From the NCBI RefSeq assembly GCF_018224885.1, contig NZ_JAGTXB010000008.1:1-64000 (forward strand): DNA of 64,000 bases. The letters run 5' to 3'. The notes beneath the pieces are model-generated. The model was not told where the DNA came from. It saw only the letters and a list, made by a program, of their open reading frames with translations, and did no database searches. The translations under genes and the position numbers were made by a program. Below, in pieces: positions 33,649 through 43,462 of the stretch. Source of the stretch: Chitinophaga hostae (GTDB taxonomy: Bacteria; Bacteroidota; Bacteroidia; Chitinophagales; Chitinophagaceae). Numbering within the stretch: position 1 is the first letter of the stretch; each line of letters opens with the position of its first letter.

Positions 33649-35088
33649 TCAGACCAGGATACGCATCATTTGTTGGATCAGCTGCATCATAGCAGTAGGA
33701 TACACACCCAGCCCAATTAAAAGAATGGTTAAAATAACCAGGGTGATATTACCGGCTATGGGCAATGCCGGCACCACCGTTGTTTGTTCCCCATTGGCCG
33801 GTACTGCAAACATTACCGCTACCAGGCGTATATAATAATACAGTCCTATCACACTGTTGATCACCAGCATAAACAACAGGAACCACTGATGCCCGTTGAC
33901 TCCGGCCATTACTACATAAAATTTACCGATAAAGCCCGCCGTGAGCGGTATTCCTGCCAGCGATAGCAACATGGCCGTAAACACCGTTGCCACCCAGGGA
34001 TAGCGCCAGAACAGCCCTTTATAATCCGCAATAGTTTCCGCATCCTGCAGGCTACTGGACATCACGATCACCACACCAAAGGCGCCAATGCTGGTGATAA
34101 AATAAGCCACCAGGTAAAAGGCCAGTGCTTCCAGCCCGGTTTGGACACCTGACAGAAACGCTACCAGTATATAACCCATATGCGCGATCGACGAATAAGC
34201 CAGGATACGTTTTATGTTTTGCTGGGTCAATGCCAGCCAGTTGCCCGCGAACATGGAGGCCACCGCAATAATAGCGACCATCCACCATAACATCGGATAG
34301 TCGTTACCGTGAATATCCTGGTAAAAACGGATCAGCAATACCAGTATGGCTCCTTTGGAAATAGTGGCAATAAACGCCGCTACAGGCAGGGGCGCTCCCT
34401 CATAGATATCCGGCGCCCACATATGAAAAGGCACAATACCCAGTTTAAAACCCACTCCTATCAGCATCAAACCAAAACCCGCCATAACACTCACCGGTAA
34501 ATAGCCGGCCTGCCGCAAAGCAGCGCCGATACCGGGAAAATCCATATGCCCGGTAAAAGCATATACCAGCGCCATTCCAAATAATAAAAAAGCAGAAGAT
34601 AAAGCGGCCAGCATCAGGTATTTGATCCCGGCTTCATCCGAACGCTCACGGGCACGCAGGTACGCAATTAAGCCGTATAAACTGATACTCAGTATTTCAA
34701 GCCCGAGGAACAGTGCCATAAAATGACGGCTCACCACCAGCACCAAAGCTCCGATGGTAGCCAGTATCAGCAGGATATAATATTCTTCCTTCCGTTCTTC
34801 CCTTTCTTCAAAATAGTTAAAGGAAAGTAGCAGGATAATAAATCCTGCTACCAGGATTAAACCGGTGTTAAAAAGGGAAAATTCGTCTATCACCAGCAGC
34901 GGCGGGTAAGTATGCGGAATATATTTTATAGCAGGTATAACCGCCATCATTGCCATGATAAAAGCAATGAGCGTACAACTGTATATGATACGGTGATTAC
35001 GCCAGGCGGCTACCATCAACATGGTGGCTACTCCCGCAGCGCTGAGGGTAATCAACGGGCCAAGACTTAAAAAATCAACGAACGACAT
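33649..35088 (-). CDS. nuoN: NADH-quinone oxidoreductase subunit N
   Basis: Antiporter-like membrane subunit of complex I, 479 residues and about 14 membrane segments. FKLGIVPFHMWAPDIYEGAP is the conserved half-channel motif, and KRILAYSSIAHMGYILVAFL follows as in all three antiporter-like subunits. The ATG at 35088 begins MSFVDFLSLG and overlaps the end of nuoM by 14 bases; a TTG upstream at 35154 is less likely. Last gene of the nuo operon. Confidence 0.96.
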   Translation of the reverse strand: MSFVDFLSLGPLITLSAAGVATMLMVAAWRNHRIIYSCTLIAFIMAMMAVIPAIKYIPHTYPPLLVIDEFSLFNTGLILVAGFIILLLSFNYFEEREERKEEYYILLILATIGALVLVVSRHFMALFLGLEILSISLYGLIAYLRARERSDEAGIKYLMLAALSSAFLLFGMALVYAFTGHMDFPGIGAALRQAGYLPVSVMAGFGLMLIGVGFKLGIVPFHMWAPDIYEGAPLPVAAFIATISKGAILVLLIRFYQDIHGNDYPMLWWMVAIIAVASMFAGNWLALTQQNIKRILAYSSIAHMGYILVAFLSGVQTGLEALAFYLVAYFITSIGAFGVVIVMSSSLQDAETIADYKGLFWRYPWVATVFTAMLLSLAGIPLTAGFIGKFYVVMAGVNGHQWFLLFMLVINSVIGLYYYIRLVAVMFAVPANGEQTTVVPALPIAGNITLVILTILLIGLGVYPTAMMQLIQQMMRILV

Positions 35089-36529
35089 AGTCAATATTTT
35101 GTTGGGAAGTGTTGAGTACCGGTTGCGGATGAAAGCCAAGCCAGCAAATAACAATAACCAGGGCTATTATAATAACCAGTTCCCGCCCGCTCAGGTCCGG
35201 CATATTATATTGCCGGTCGCAGGGACCGAAAAAAACTTTCTGCATAATACGCAGGGAGTAAGCAGTTGCCACAACCAAACCAATAGTAGCCAGCACCGTC
35301 AGCAGGTGATTTGCCTGCCAGCTGCCCAGTAATACCAGGAACTCCGCCACAAAATTGCCCAGCCCCGGTAACCCCAATGAGGCCATTACAAAGATCATCG
35401 CCGCGCTGCCCATCATAGGCAAACGCAGCCAGAGGCCGCCCATTTGACGGATATTCCGGGTATGGATACGCTCGTACAGCGCTCCCGCGATAATAAACAA
35501 TGCGCCGGTACTGATACCATGCGTGATCATCTGCATCACTACTCCCTGGTAGGCAATTTCATTAAAAGCAAAAGCCCCCAGTAGTACAAATCCCATATGG
35601 CTTACACTGGTGTACGCAATGAGTCTTTTGAAATCTGTTTGCGCATACGCCAGCATGCCACCGTAGAGGATACCGATCACCCCAAGCAGCATCGCTACGG
35701 GCGCAATATCGGCTGCAGCTGCAGGAAACAGCGGCAATACAAAACGAAGAATACCATATGCACCGGTTTTCAGCAACAACCCCGCCAGTACCACGCTGCC
35801 CGCCGTAGGCGCCTCTGTATGGGCATCCGGCAGCCACGTATGAAAAGGTACCGCCGGCAGTTTCACCAGGAAGGCAACCAGGAACCCCAGCATCAGCCAG
35901 CGCGCCATTGCAGGATCCATCGGGGTATTCAGCAGATCAAAGTAATCAAACGTATATACATTTGTGTTAGCAGCATGTACAAAGTAAAGTCCCAGGATGG
36001 CCAGCAGCATCAATAAACCTCCTGCCTGCGTAAACAGGAAAAACTTGTTGGCCGCATATTCCCGGTGCTCATGCCCCCAGATACCAATCAGGAAATACAT
36101 CGGTATGAGCATCATCTCCCAGAAAAAATAAAAGAGAAAAAGATCCATCGTCAGGAAAACACCGGTTATACCACAAAGCACAAACAGCAGGTTGAAATGA
36201 AAGAAGCCTACCCGGCTATTGATTTCTTTCCAGGAAATTAATACCGACAAAGCTCCCAGGAAAAAAGTAAGTGCGAGCATCAGCATGCTCAACCCATCCA
36301 TGGCCAGATGCAGACTGATACCAAAATGCGGCACCCAGTCAACCCGGTACTGATACCACCAGCGGCCTGTTCCTGCAGGATGATTCACCCATACACCGGT
36401 AACAATACCCAGGTTCAGCAGCAGGCTGCAAAGGGCTATCCAACGGCTTCCGGCATGACTTTTCACGCCCACTATCCAGGATAGCAACGCGGCAAAGAAA
36501 AGGATCAGTATAAGCACCAGCAGGATCAT
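35075..36529 (-). CDS. nuoM: NADH-quinone oxidoreductase subunit M
   Basis: Antiporter-like, proton-pumping membrane subunit of complex I, 484 residues with about 14 helices. It shows VKLPAVPFHTWLPDAHTEAP and KRLIAYTSVSHMGFVLLGAF, both with the conserved lysine/histidine pattern of NuoM. Starts 23 bases after the nuoL stop and overlaps nuoN by 14 bases, so translation is probably coupled. Confidence 0.97.
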   Translation of the reverse strand: MILLVLILILFFAALLSWIVGVKSHAGSRWIALCSLLLNLGIVTGVWVNHPAGTGRWWYQYRVDWVPHFGISLHLAMDGLSMLMLALTFFLGALSVLISWKEINSRVGFFHFNLLFVLCGITGVFLTMDLFLFYFFWEMMLIPMYFLIGIWGHEHREYAANKFFLFTQAGGLLMLLAILGLYFVHAANTNVYTFDYFDLLNTPMDPAMARWLMLGFLVAFLVKLPAVPFHTWLPDAHTEAPTAGSVVLAGLLLKTGAYGILRFVLPLFPAAAADIAPVAMLLGVIGILYGGMLAYAQTDFKRLIAYTSVSHMGFVLLGAFAFNEIAYQGVVMQMITHGISTGALFIIAGALYERIHTRNIRQMGGLWLRLPMMGSAAMIFVMASLGLPGLGNFVAEFLVLLGSWQANHLLTVLATIGLVVATAYSLRIMQKVFFGPCDRQYNMPDLSGRELVIIIALVIVICWLGFHPQPVLNTSQQNIDYVVR

Positions 36530-36552
36530 ATCATTTCGTTTATACGTTTATG

Positions 36553-38442
36553 TTATATGTATATTCGCCAGATGAGTACCGACAAGATGGCTACTGCACC
36601 TAAAACTACTCCCAGTATATACCAGCGCAGCAAACCGCTTTGCGTACGTGCGAGTACGTTATGACACCATTGCATAAGCGCCGCCAGGCTGGTATATAGT
36701 TTGTCTATCAGATCCTTCTTATTCATGCGTGACAGGTATACAAAGGGATATACCAACAAAATGTTATATAATTTATCGAAGTCCCAGCCACGGCTCCAGA
36801 AGCCTCTCAGCCAGAGCAGGGCCGGCATTTCCAGGAAGTCGGACATACCCTTGGGGCGCCATACTACCCAGGCATAAGCCACCCCGATTCCACTCAATGC
36901 CAGCACAGCAGACAGCGCCTGCGAGGTCCATTCCATTGCCACGCTGTCATGCAGCACAGATACCGCCGGCAGTACCGGCAGCAACCAATTACTGAATAAC
37001 GTTACATGGCCCAGGGTATGCGGCAGCTCTATAAACCCGGCTATGGTAGATAATAGCGCCAGGATATATAGAGGGATCATCATGCTGTTGCCGGGCCGGT
37101 GATGTACATGTGTTTTGAGGTCGCCATAAAATACCAGGAAAAACAGCCGGAAGGTATACATACCTGTAAGCAGTGCGCCCAGCAGGGCTGCCAGCCAGAA
37201 AGCAGTATGACCACCGGCAGCGGATAACGATAACCAGATGATCTGGTCCTTGCTGTAAAAACCGGCCGTTACAAATGGAATAGCCGCCAGGGAAGCACAA
37301 CCGACCAGGAATACCCAGTATATGCCTTTCAATTGTTTTTTCAGCCCCCCCATTTTAAACAGATCCTGCTCATGATGCAACGCCACAATAACGGCGCCGG
37401 CGGCCATGAACAGCAGGGCTTTAAAAAAAGCATGTGTTACAAAATGAAATACCGCTGCCGACCAGGCGCCACAGCCCAGTGCGAGAAACATATAACCGAT
37501 CTGGCTCACCGTGGAATAGGCCAGTACCCGCTTGATATCCGTTTGCACCAACGCGCTGAAACCAGCCAGCACCAGGGTAATTGCGCCGATTACAGCCGTT
37601 GTGATCTGCGCATCGGGCGCCAGTTCAAATAAGGTATGTGTGCGCGCAATAAGGTATACACCCGCAGTTACCATGGTGGCAGCATGGATAAGCGCACTCA
37701 CGGGAGTAGGTCCGGCCATGGCATCCGGCAACCATGTTTGTAAAGGCAGTTGCGCCGATTTGCCCACCGCACCGCCGAGCAACAGTAAGGCAATCCACGT
37801 GATCACCGGATCACCTTTGGACCATATATGCGTGCTGCTTTGCAGTATTTCCGGGATGCGCAGGGTTCCTGTAAATTGAAATAGCATAAACAGGGCGATA
37901 GCCATAGCGGTGTCGCCTACACGTGTTACAATAAATGCCTTCCGGGCGGCATAATTATTGGCAGGATCTTTATACCAGAAGCCGATAAGCAGGTAGCTGC
38001 ATAAGCCCACTCCTTCCCAGCCAAAGTACAACAGCAGCAGGTTATCGGCCATAACCAAAGTAAGCATGGCGCCCACAAATAAGTTCATACAGGCGAAGAA
38101 ACGGGCATAGTCCGGCTCTTCGTGCATATAGCCTGAAGCATATACATGTATGAGAAAACCGACGATCGTAATCACCCCTACAAACACCACCGACAAAGCA
38201 TCCATCCGCAAATCAAAACCTGTTTTAAAGCCACCGGCTTCCACCCAGTTACCGGCGTGCTGCACAATGGCCTGCTCTCCGCCGGCCGCAAATTGTATGG
38301 CGATCAGCACAGCAACAAAGGCCGACAAGCCAATGCTGCCACATCCGATTACGGTAACGGCTATACGGCTCAGACGCTTCCATCCCAGCATAAGCAGGAG
38401 GGCACTTACAAAAGGAATGAGCGGTATCAGTGCAGGGAACAT
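36553..38442 (-). CDS. nuoL: NADH-quinone oxidoreductase subunit L
   Basis: Largest antiporter-like subunit, 629 residues, at the distal end of the complex I membrane arm. WEGVGLCSYLLIGFWYKD and QLPLQTWLPDAMAGPTPVSA (conserved PxxTPVSA variant) are family hallmarks. The C-terminal part (about 500-629) should hold the long lateral amphipathic helix that clamps NuoM and NuoN, followed by the last membrane segment. Starts 12 bases after nuoK. Confidence 0.97.
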   Translation of the reverse strand: MFPALIPLIPFVSALLLMLGWKRLSRIAVTVIGCGSIGLSAFVAVLIAIQFAAGGEQAIVQHAGNWVEAGGFKTGFDLRMDALSVVFVGVITIVGFLIHVYASGYMHEEPDYARFFACMNLFVGAMLTLVMADNLLLLYFGWEGVGLCSYLLIGFWYKDPANNYAARKAFIVTRVGDTAMAIALFMLFQFTGTLRIPEILQSSTHIWSKGDPVITWIALLLLGGAVGKSAQLPLQTWLPDAMAGPTPVSALIHAATMVTAGVYLIARTHTLFELAPDAQITTAVIGAITLVLAGFSALVQTDIKRVLAYSTVSQIGYMFLALGCGAWSAAVFHFVTHAFFKALLFMAAGAVIVALHHEQDLFKMGGLKKQLKGIYWVFLVGCASLAAIPFVTAGFYSKDQIIWLSLSAAGGHTAFWLAALLGALLTGMYTFRLFFLVFYGDLKTHVHHRPGNSMMIPLYILALLSTIAGFIELPHTLGHVTLFSNWLLPVLPAVSVLHDSVAMEWTSQALSAVLALSGIGVAYAWVVWRPKGMSDFLEMPALLWLRGFWSRGWDFDKLYNILLVYPFVYLSRMNKKDLIDKLYTSLAALMQWCHNVLARTQSGLLRWYILGVVLGAVAILSVLIWRIYI

Positions 38443-38454
38443 GGTGATAAATTT

Positions 38455-38763
38455 TTATCCGTTCATTTTTGCGGCTTCGTCACTATCCAATGTTTTAAGC
38501 TGATGATATAACTGTAGTATCAGTGCCAGTCCTACTGAAACTTCTGCTGCTGCCATCGCCAGTATGAAGATGAACATCACTTGTCCATCGGCCGTACCCC
38601 AATGAGAAGAGGCCACCACAAAGGCCAATCCTGCAGCATTAAGCATTACCTCTACCGACAACAGCATAAAAATAATGTCGCGGCGTACCAGGATACTGAT
38701 TAGTCCCAATACAAACAAAACGCCGGCGAGCAGCATGCCCGCTGTAGTAGGATGCACATTCAT
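38455..38763 (-). CDS. nuoK: NADH-quinone oxidoreductase subunit K
   Basis: Short membrane subunit with three helices (102 residues). LLSVEVMLNAAGLAFVVASS contains the conserved glutamate of the proton channel, and VSVGLALILQLYHQL the second one. Its ATG at 38763 overlaps the nuoJ stop by four bases, a sign of translational coupling. Confidence 0.97.
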   Translation of the reverse strand: MNVHPTTAGMLLAGVLFVLGLISILVRRDIIFMLLSVEVMLNAAGLAFVVASSHWGTADGQVMFIFILAMAAAEVSVGLALILQLYHQLKTLDSDEAAKMNG

Positions 38764-39290
38764 AGTTCATTATTTTCAAGGAACCTGTGTAATGTTTTTT
38801 CTTTCTGGCGCCCCAAATGATACGCCCCCACAATACCCGCCATCAGCAGCATGCCAGCGAGTTCCACTGCCAGGATGTAGGGACCGAATAACGCCATTCC
38901 CACGGCTCTGGGGTCTACAATTTTAACTTCCGCAGCGGGTTGGTGATTTTGTAAAACAAGAAATACCAGTTCTCCCAACAGGATGATGCAGAGCAGGGAT
39001 GGGAAGATCCAGATACGCGGCTTCAGCCACAGCTTTTCCTGTTCTGCCGACTCTTTACCCAGATTGAGCATCATTACAAAAAAGATGAGCAATACCATAA
39101 TGGCGCCGGCATATACTATTACTTCCAGCGCCGCCATAAAGGGCGCGCCGTAGAGATACAACACCACGGCCACGGCCAGCAGCGACACCACCAGGTACAA
39201 GAGTGCATGCATGATGTTATACCGCGTGATTACCATAATCGTGGCCAATACAGCGATGGCAGCAGCAATATAAAATGCGGGGCCTATCAT
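38760..39290 (-). CDS. nuoJ: NADH-quinone oxidoreductase subunit J
   Basis: Five-helix membrane subunit (176 residues) linking the quinone site to the proton channels. NIMHALLYLVVSLLAVAVVL and LEVIVYAGAIMVLLIFFVMM, with the pi-bulge tyrosine and glycine region, match NuoJ. Four-base overlaps at both ends with nuoI and nuoK. Confidence 0.96.
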   Translation of the reverse strand: MIGPAFYIAAAIAVLATIMVITRYNIMHALLYLVVSLLAVAVVLYLYGAPFMAALEVIVYAGAIMVLLIFFVMMLNLGKESAEQEKLWLKPRIWIFPSLLCIILLGELVFLVLQNHQPAAEVKIVDPRAVGMALFGPYILAVELAGMLLMAGIVGAYHLGRQKEKTLHRFLENNEL

Positions 39291-39802
39291 GGTATTAAGC
39301 TTTTCACATCTACCGGAGGTTCTTCCTGATGGGCGTCACCCTTATCTTTACCACGTATAGCCATGCCCGCTATATTGTAATAGTTATAACCGGGATACTT
39401 TCCTTCACTGTCGATCAGCAGGTCTTTCTTTTCATATACCAGGTTCTGACGGTTGTATTCCGCCATTTCATAATCAGGTAACAGCTGTATGGCATAAGTA
39501 GGACACGCTTCTTCACAGAAACCACAAAAAATGCAACGGGAGAAATTGATGCGGAAGAATTCCGGGTATCTTCTGCCCGAATCATCTTCTGTTGCCTGCA
39601 GGGAAATACAGTCTACCGGGCAGGCAGCGGCGCACAGGTAACAGCCCACGCAACGCTCACCTCCATCCGGATCACGGGTCAGGGCAATACGGCCACGCCA
39701 GCGGGCGGGCAACGGCGCCTTCTGCTCCGGGTACTGAAAGGTTTCCCGCTTATGAAACATATGCAGGAATATCAGCCACATACTTCTTACCAGACTAAGC
39801 AT
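39287..39802 (-). CDS. nuoI: NADH-quinone oxidoreductase subunit I, two 4Fe-4S clusters
   Basis: Peripheral-arm ferredoxin-like subunit (171 residues) carrying clusters N6a and N6b. The cysteines are C51, C54, C57, C61 and C90, C93, C96, C100 (CVGCYLCAAAC and CIFCGFCEEAC). The ATG at 39802 leaves 11 bases after the nuoH stop; a longer reading to 39889 would overlap nuoH and adds unlike sequence, so it is not used. Confidence 0.95.
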   Translation of the reverse strand: MLSLVRSMWLIFLHMFHKRETFQYPEQKAPLPARWRGRIALTRDPDGGERCVGCYLCAAACPVDCISLQATEDDSGRRYPEFFRINFSRCIFCGFCEEACPTYAIQLLPDYEMAEYNRQNLVYEKKDLLIDSEGKYPGYNYYNIAGMAIRGKDKGDAHQEEPPVDVKSLIP

Positions 39803-39813
39803 TATTTTGAGTT

Positions 39814-40764
39814 TTAAGTATTTAACCAAAGTTTGATCGCAGCCGTTACCATCAGGTTCAAAATCGATAACGGGAACAATACCTTCCATCCATACTCCAT
39901 CAGCTGGTCATATCTTGGTCGCGGCATAGAAGCCCTGAACAGGATGAATAACATGATGAAGGCAAACGTTTTTATAACAAACCATAGTACCGGCGGCAGA
40001 AAAGCGGGTCCCAGCCAGCCTCCGAAATAAAGGGTGACCAGCATGCCGGAAATCAGGGTAATACCCAGGTATTCACCAATAAAGAACATACCGAATTTCA
40101 TCCCCGAGTACTCGGAGTGAAATCCTGCTACCAGCTCACTTTCGGCTTCGGGGATATCAAAAGGCAAACGATGTGTTTCCGCCACGCCGGCTACCAGGAA
40201 AATGAGAAAACCTATAAATTGTGGTACGATAAACCAAACCGTCTTCTGTGCTTCCACTATTTCACGGAGATTGAACGAACCGCTTAACACCACTACCCCC
40301 ATCAACGCCAGGCCCATAAATACTTCGTAGCTGATCATCTGTGAAGCCCCGCGCATAGCACCCAGCAGCGCATACTTGTTATTGGATGCCCAGCCGCCCA
40401 ATACCACGCTGTATACGCCCAGCGACGACATAGCCAGGAAAAACAACAAGCCTATATTCAGATCCGCCACAATGATCTGCGGCGCGAAAGGCATTACCAC
40501 AAAGCTCATGAGTACACTGAGCATGACCACTGCAGGCGCAAATACAAACACTACTTTGTCGGCAAATGGCGGGATCCAGTCTTCCTTAAAAAAGAGTTTA
40601 ATCGTATCTGCCAGCACCACCAGCAACCCGAAAGGCCCGGCCCTGTTGGGACCGTAGCGGTCCTGCCACAGTGCCAGCATACGACGCTCCACCCAGATAA
40701 GGCCTGCTGCCGTATTCAACAGTGCAAACAGCACTCCCCCTATTATCCACCAGAAGTTTGTCAT
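39814..40764 (-). CDS. nuoH: NADH-quinone oxidoreductase subunit H
   Basis: Quinone-site membrane subunit, 316 residues and about eight helices. RMLALWQDRYGPNRAGPFGL and AGVAETHRLPFDIPEAESEL are the typical conserved loops facing NuoB/NuoD, the latter with the charged residues lining the quinone chamber. It starts four bases after the nuoG stop. Confidence 0.97.
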   Translation of the reverse strand: MTNFWWIIGGVLFALLNTAAGLIWVERRMLALWQDRYGPNRAGPFGLLVVLADTIKLFFKEDWIPPFADKVVFVFAPAVVMLSVLMSFVVMPFAPQIIVADLNIGLLFFLAMSSLGVYSVVLGGWASNNKYALLGAMRGASQMISYEVFMGLALMGVVVLSGSFNLREIVEAQKTVWFIVPQFIGFLIFLVAGVAETHRLPFDIPEAESELVAGFHSEYSGMKFGMFFIGEYLGITLISGMLVTLYFGGWLGPAFLPPVLWFVIKTFAFIMLFILFRASMPRPRYDQLMEYGWKVLFPLSILNLMVTAAIKLWLNT

Positions 40765-40768
40765 AACC

Positions 40769-43462
40769 TTATACTTTTATCAGTTGCGGGGCTTCCGCAA
40801 TCTGTACGCCTGGCAGGCCTACAGGTATGCCTGCTGCACCCTGCTGTAATGTATTATTGATAATCACCGGTAACGTATAGTGGTGACCGTTATCCATAAA
40901 ATGCAGCCGGTGACCATTGGCTACCTGCAGTCTTTTGGCATCTTCCCCGTGCAGCATAATATAGGGTGCAGGAATACGTTCCGCTATCCCGGGCGTGTGC
41001 ACGCTCAATTCTTCCGATCCATAAATATGATAAAGCGGTACCAGCAGCAAATGTTCTGTCAGCGGCAGATAGGGTTCCGGCACCTCCGTGTAAAACGGCG
41101 TTTGACCGTTAGGGTGAGGTTCGATTAACCGTTTACCACCATCTCCATCGTGCAGCGGACCACCAGTTTCTGTCTGGAACTTATTCACCGATTGTACCGA
41201 ATTCCACCCCGGCGCCCAGAAGAAGGGGATCATGGAAGAAGGTGGTTCTCCGCGGTATCCTTCCATCGTAAAGGACAGCGCCGTATCCGGATCTTCCGGG
41301 GGTTTGGGTTCGCTAACCTGGATATTGGCCTGCATGGCGGTGCGGCCGCTATAACGATGCGGTTCTCTTGGTACTTTCTGACCGGCAATGCGGAACCCGG
41401 CGCCCGGCGTCAGGGTATCAATACCATGAAACACCGGACAGGTAACAGCGATATGGCTTACTACCTCATCGAGGTGTTTAAGGGAAGACAATGTCGCATG
41501 CCCATTGGCAGCAGCTATCTGCAGCAGCCAGCGCCAGCTTTCCTGTACCGCCGTATTGGACGAAAATACCTGGAAGAAGCGTTGGGCGCGGCCTTCATTG
41601 TTGACCAGCGTACCGTCAGATTCCGCGAAGGTACCCGCCGGCAATATAATCGTTGCCTTTTCAGCCGTAGGATTATACAGGTGGTCCAGCAGGATCACAT
41701 CCTGGACCTTGTCAAAAAAGTGTTCAGCCCTATGTTGGTTCAGGCGGCGATAAAGATCATTTTCCAGGATGATCACTGTATCTGCTTCGTTGTTCAAAGC
41801 ACGGTCTACCGCCGATTCCAGGCGATGGCCGCCCAGCATTTCCAGTCCCATGCTGTTGCATTCGGGTACAGTAAAAGCGAGCATGGCATCTATGCCCAGG
41901 TCGTGCAGCGCCCAGGCAACATTGGCGGCGGACTTAATCACTGCTTCACTGCCGCTGCCGTATCCGGCAATGATCAGCGGGTTTTTCGCATGCTTTAATG
42001 CTTCCGCTATTTCAGCAGCAATGGCTTTGCCCTGTTCGGACATACCGGTTACTTCCGGCATTTTATCACTCAACAGGTGGCTAACGCCAAAGCCTATACG
42101 CGCAATATTGTCCGGTGCAGTATGCCAGGCGCCTTTGGCCAGTTCGTCCAGTTTTGTTTGCTGAACGTTCAGTATATAAAGCGGTCCTTTGTTTTCCTGC
42201 ACGGCCTCCCGTATCGCAGCGTCCTGCCAGGCGGGCACATGTACAGTATTGATGACTTCTTCCACCGGGATACGGCGAACTGCCTGCCGTACCGACAAGG
42301 CCAGCATAGGCGCCGTATTGGTCAGGTCTTCCCCGAGGATCAGCACCACATCTGCAGCGGCAGCTTCCTGCAGGGAGGCAGCCCGCACGGGTCCCTGTTG
42401 TAATACTTTCAGGGCAAGTGATACGAGGTCGTGATCGCCGGCAGAAACCCCCAGGTAAAAATTTTCTTCTCCCACCAATTCTTTTAATACCGCATTCGAT
42501 TCCAGGGAGGCCCTCGGAGAACCGATACCGATTGTTTTTCCCGGCTTCATACGGCGATGGATATGTTGCAGCACCGGTATGCCATTAGACAGTTCGCTGG
42601 GTCCATGGTATACCATCGGCGTTTTTATACGTTGCGGGCTGTTAACAAATTCATAGCCGTAACGGCCGCGGTCACAAAGGAAGTAGCCGTTTACCGCACT
42701 GTTAAAACGGTTGGTGATCTGTCTTAACGCACCATATCTTTCACCTGCAATAATATTACATCCCAGGCCGCAGCCCTGACAAACGGAGGCGGCGGAAGTA
42801 AGATCCCATTTGCGGGTATAATGTTGTTTGAGGGTTTTATCGGTGAATACGCCTGTGGGACACACTTCTGCCAGGTTACCACTGAATTCGCTTTCCAGGA
42901 CTCCTTCCTGCTGGCGGCCAAAGTATACGTGGTTATGTGCGGCGAATACATCGAGGTCTTTGCCTCCGGCGAAGTCTTTATAAAAACGCACACAACGGTA
43001 ACATTGTATGCATCGGTTCATTTCATGGTTAAGGAAGGGGCCCAGGTATTGGTTGTTGTAAGTTCTTTTGGTGAAATGATAATCGCGGTAGGAATGCCCT
43101 GTCATCACTGTCATATCCTGGAGGTGACAGGCGCCTCCTTCATCGCATACGGCGCAGTCGTGCGGGTGGTTGGTCATCAGCCAGCCGATCACCTGCTCGC
43201 GGAATTTTTTTGCATCGCTATCCTCAATGGATACACGTTGCTGATCTTTCACGGGTTCCATACACGACATGATGATCCGCCCTTTTTTATCGTCCTCATC
43301 TTTAAACACCTTAACAGCGCATTGTCTGCAGGCACCTACCGCACCCAGGGCGGGGTGCCAGCAAAAGTAAGGAAGGTTTAAACCCAGCGACAGGCAAGCT
43401 TCCAGCAGGTTCTTTCCTTCTTTTACTTCGTAGGTTTTATTATCGATGTTAATGATGGGCAT
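40769..43462 (-). CDS. nuoG: NADH-quinone oxidoreductase subunit G, with extra N7 cluster motif
   Basis: Peripheral-arm electron-transfer subunit, 897 residues from the ATG at 43462. The 2Fe-2S ligands are C34, C45, C48 and C67; the N5 group is the His/Cys set around TNHPHDCAVCDEGGAC (98-112); N4 is C151, C154, C157 and C201. C228-x2-C231-x3-C235-x27-C263 is the off-path N7 motif, kept in some bacteria only. A molybdopterin oxidoreductase-like domain without evident cofactor ligands fills the middle, and a formate-dehydrogenase-type C-terminal domain ends it. The last third is longer and less conserved. It overlaps nuoF by 14 bases. Confidence 0.95.
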   Translation of the reverse strand: MPIINIDNKTYEVKEGKNLLEACLSLGLNLPYFCWHPALGAVGACRQCAVKVFKDEDDKKGRIIMSCMEPVKDQQRVSIEDSDAKKFREQVIGWLMTNHPHDCAVCDEGGACHLQDMTVMTGHSYRDYHFTKRTYNNQYLGPFLNHEMNRCIQCYRCVRFYKDFAGGKDLDVFAAHNHVYFGRQQEGVLESEFSGNLAEVCPTGVFTDKTLKQHYTRKWDLTSAASVCQGCGLGCNIIAGERYGALRQITNRFNSAVNGYFLCDRGRYGYEFVNSPQRIKTPMVYHGPSELSNGIPVLQHIHRRMKPGKTIGIGSPRASLESNAVLKELVGEENFYLGVSAGDHDLVSLALKVLQQGPVRAASLQEAAAADVVLILGEDLTNTAPMLALSVRQAVRRIPVEEVINTVHVPAWQDAAIREAVQENKGPLYILNVQQTKLDELAKGAWHTAPDNIARIGFGVSHLLSDKMPEVTGMSEQGKAIAAEIAEALKHAKNPLIIAGYGSGSEAVIKSAANVAWALHDLGIDAMLAFTVPECNSMGLEMLGGHRLESAVDRALNNEADTVIILENDLYRRLNQHRAEHFFDKVQDVILLDHLYNPTAEKATIILPAGTFAESDGTLVNNEGRAQRFFQVFSSNTAVQESWRWLLQIAAANGHATLSSLKHLDEVVSHIAVTCPVFHGIDTLTPGAGFRIAGQKVPREPHRYSGRTAMQANIQVSEPKPPEDPDTALSFTMEGYRGEPPSSMIPFFWAPGWNSVQSVNKFQTETGGPLHDGDGGKRLIEPHPNGQTPFYTEVPEPYLPLTEHLLLVPLYHIYGSEELSVHTPGIAERIPAPYIMLHGEDAKRLQVANGHRLHFMDNGHHYTLPVIINNTLQQGAAGIPVGLPGVQIAEAPQLIKV

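Noticed and set aside
39803..39889. Longer NuoI starting inside nuoH
   Set aside because: The extension would overlap nuoH by 76 bases and adds a sequence not seen in NuoI; the ATG at 39802 fits.
41150..41998. Open frame of 282 codons on the plus strand opposite nuoG
   Set aside because: Antisense shadow of nuoG with an arginine- and histidine-rich nonsense composition and no promoter or family.
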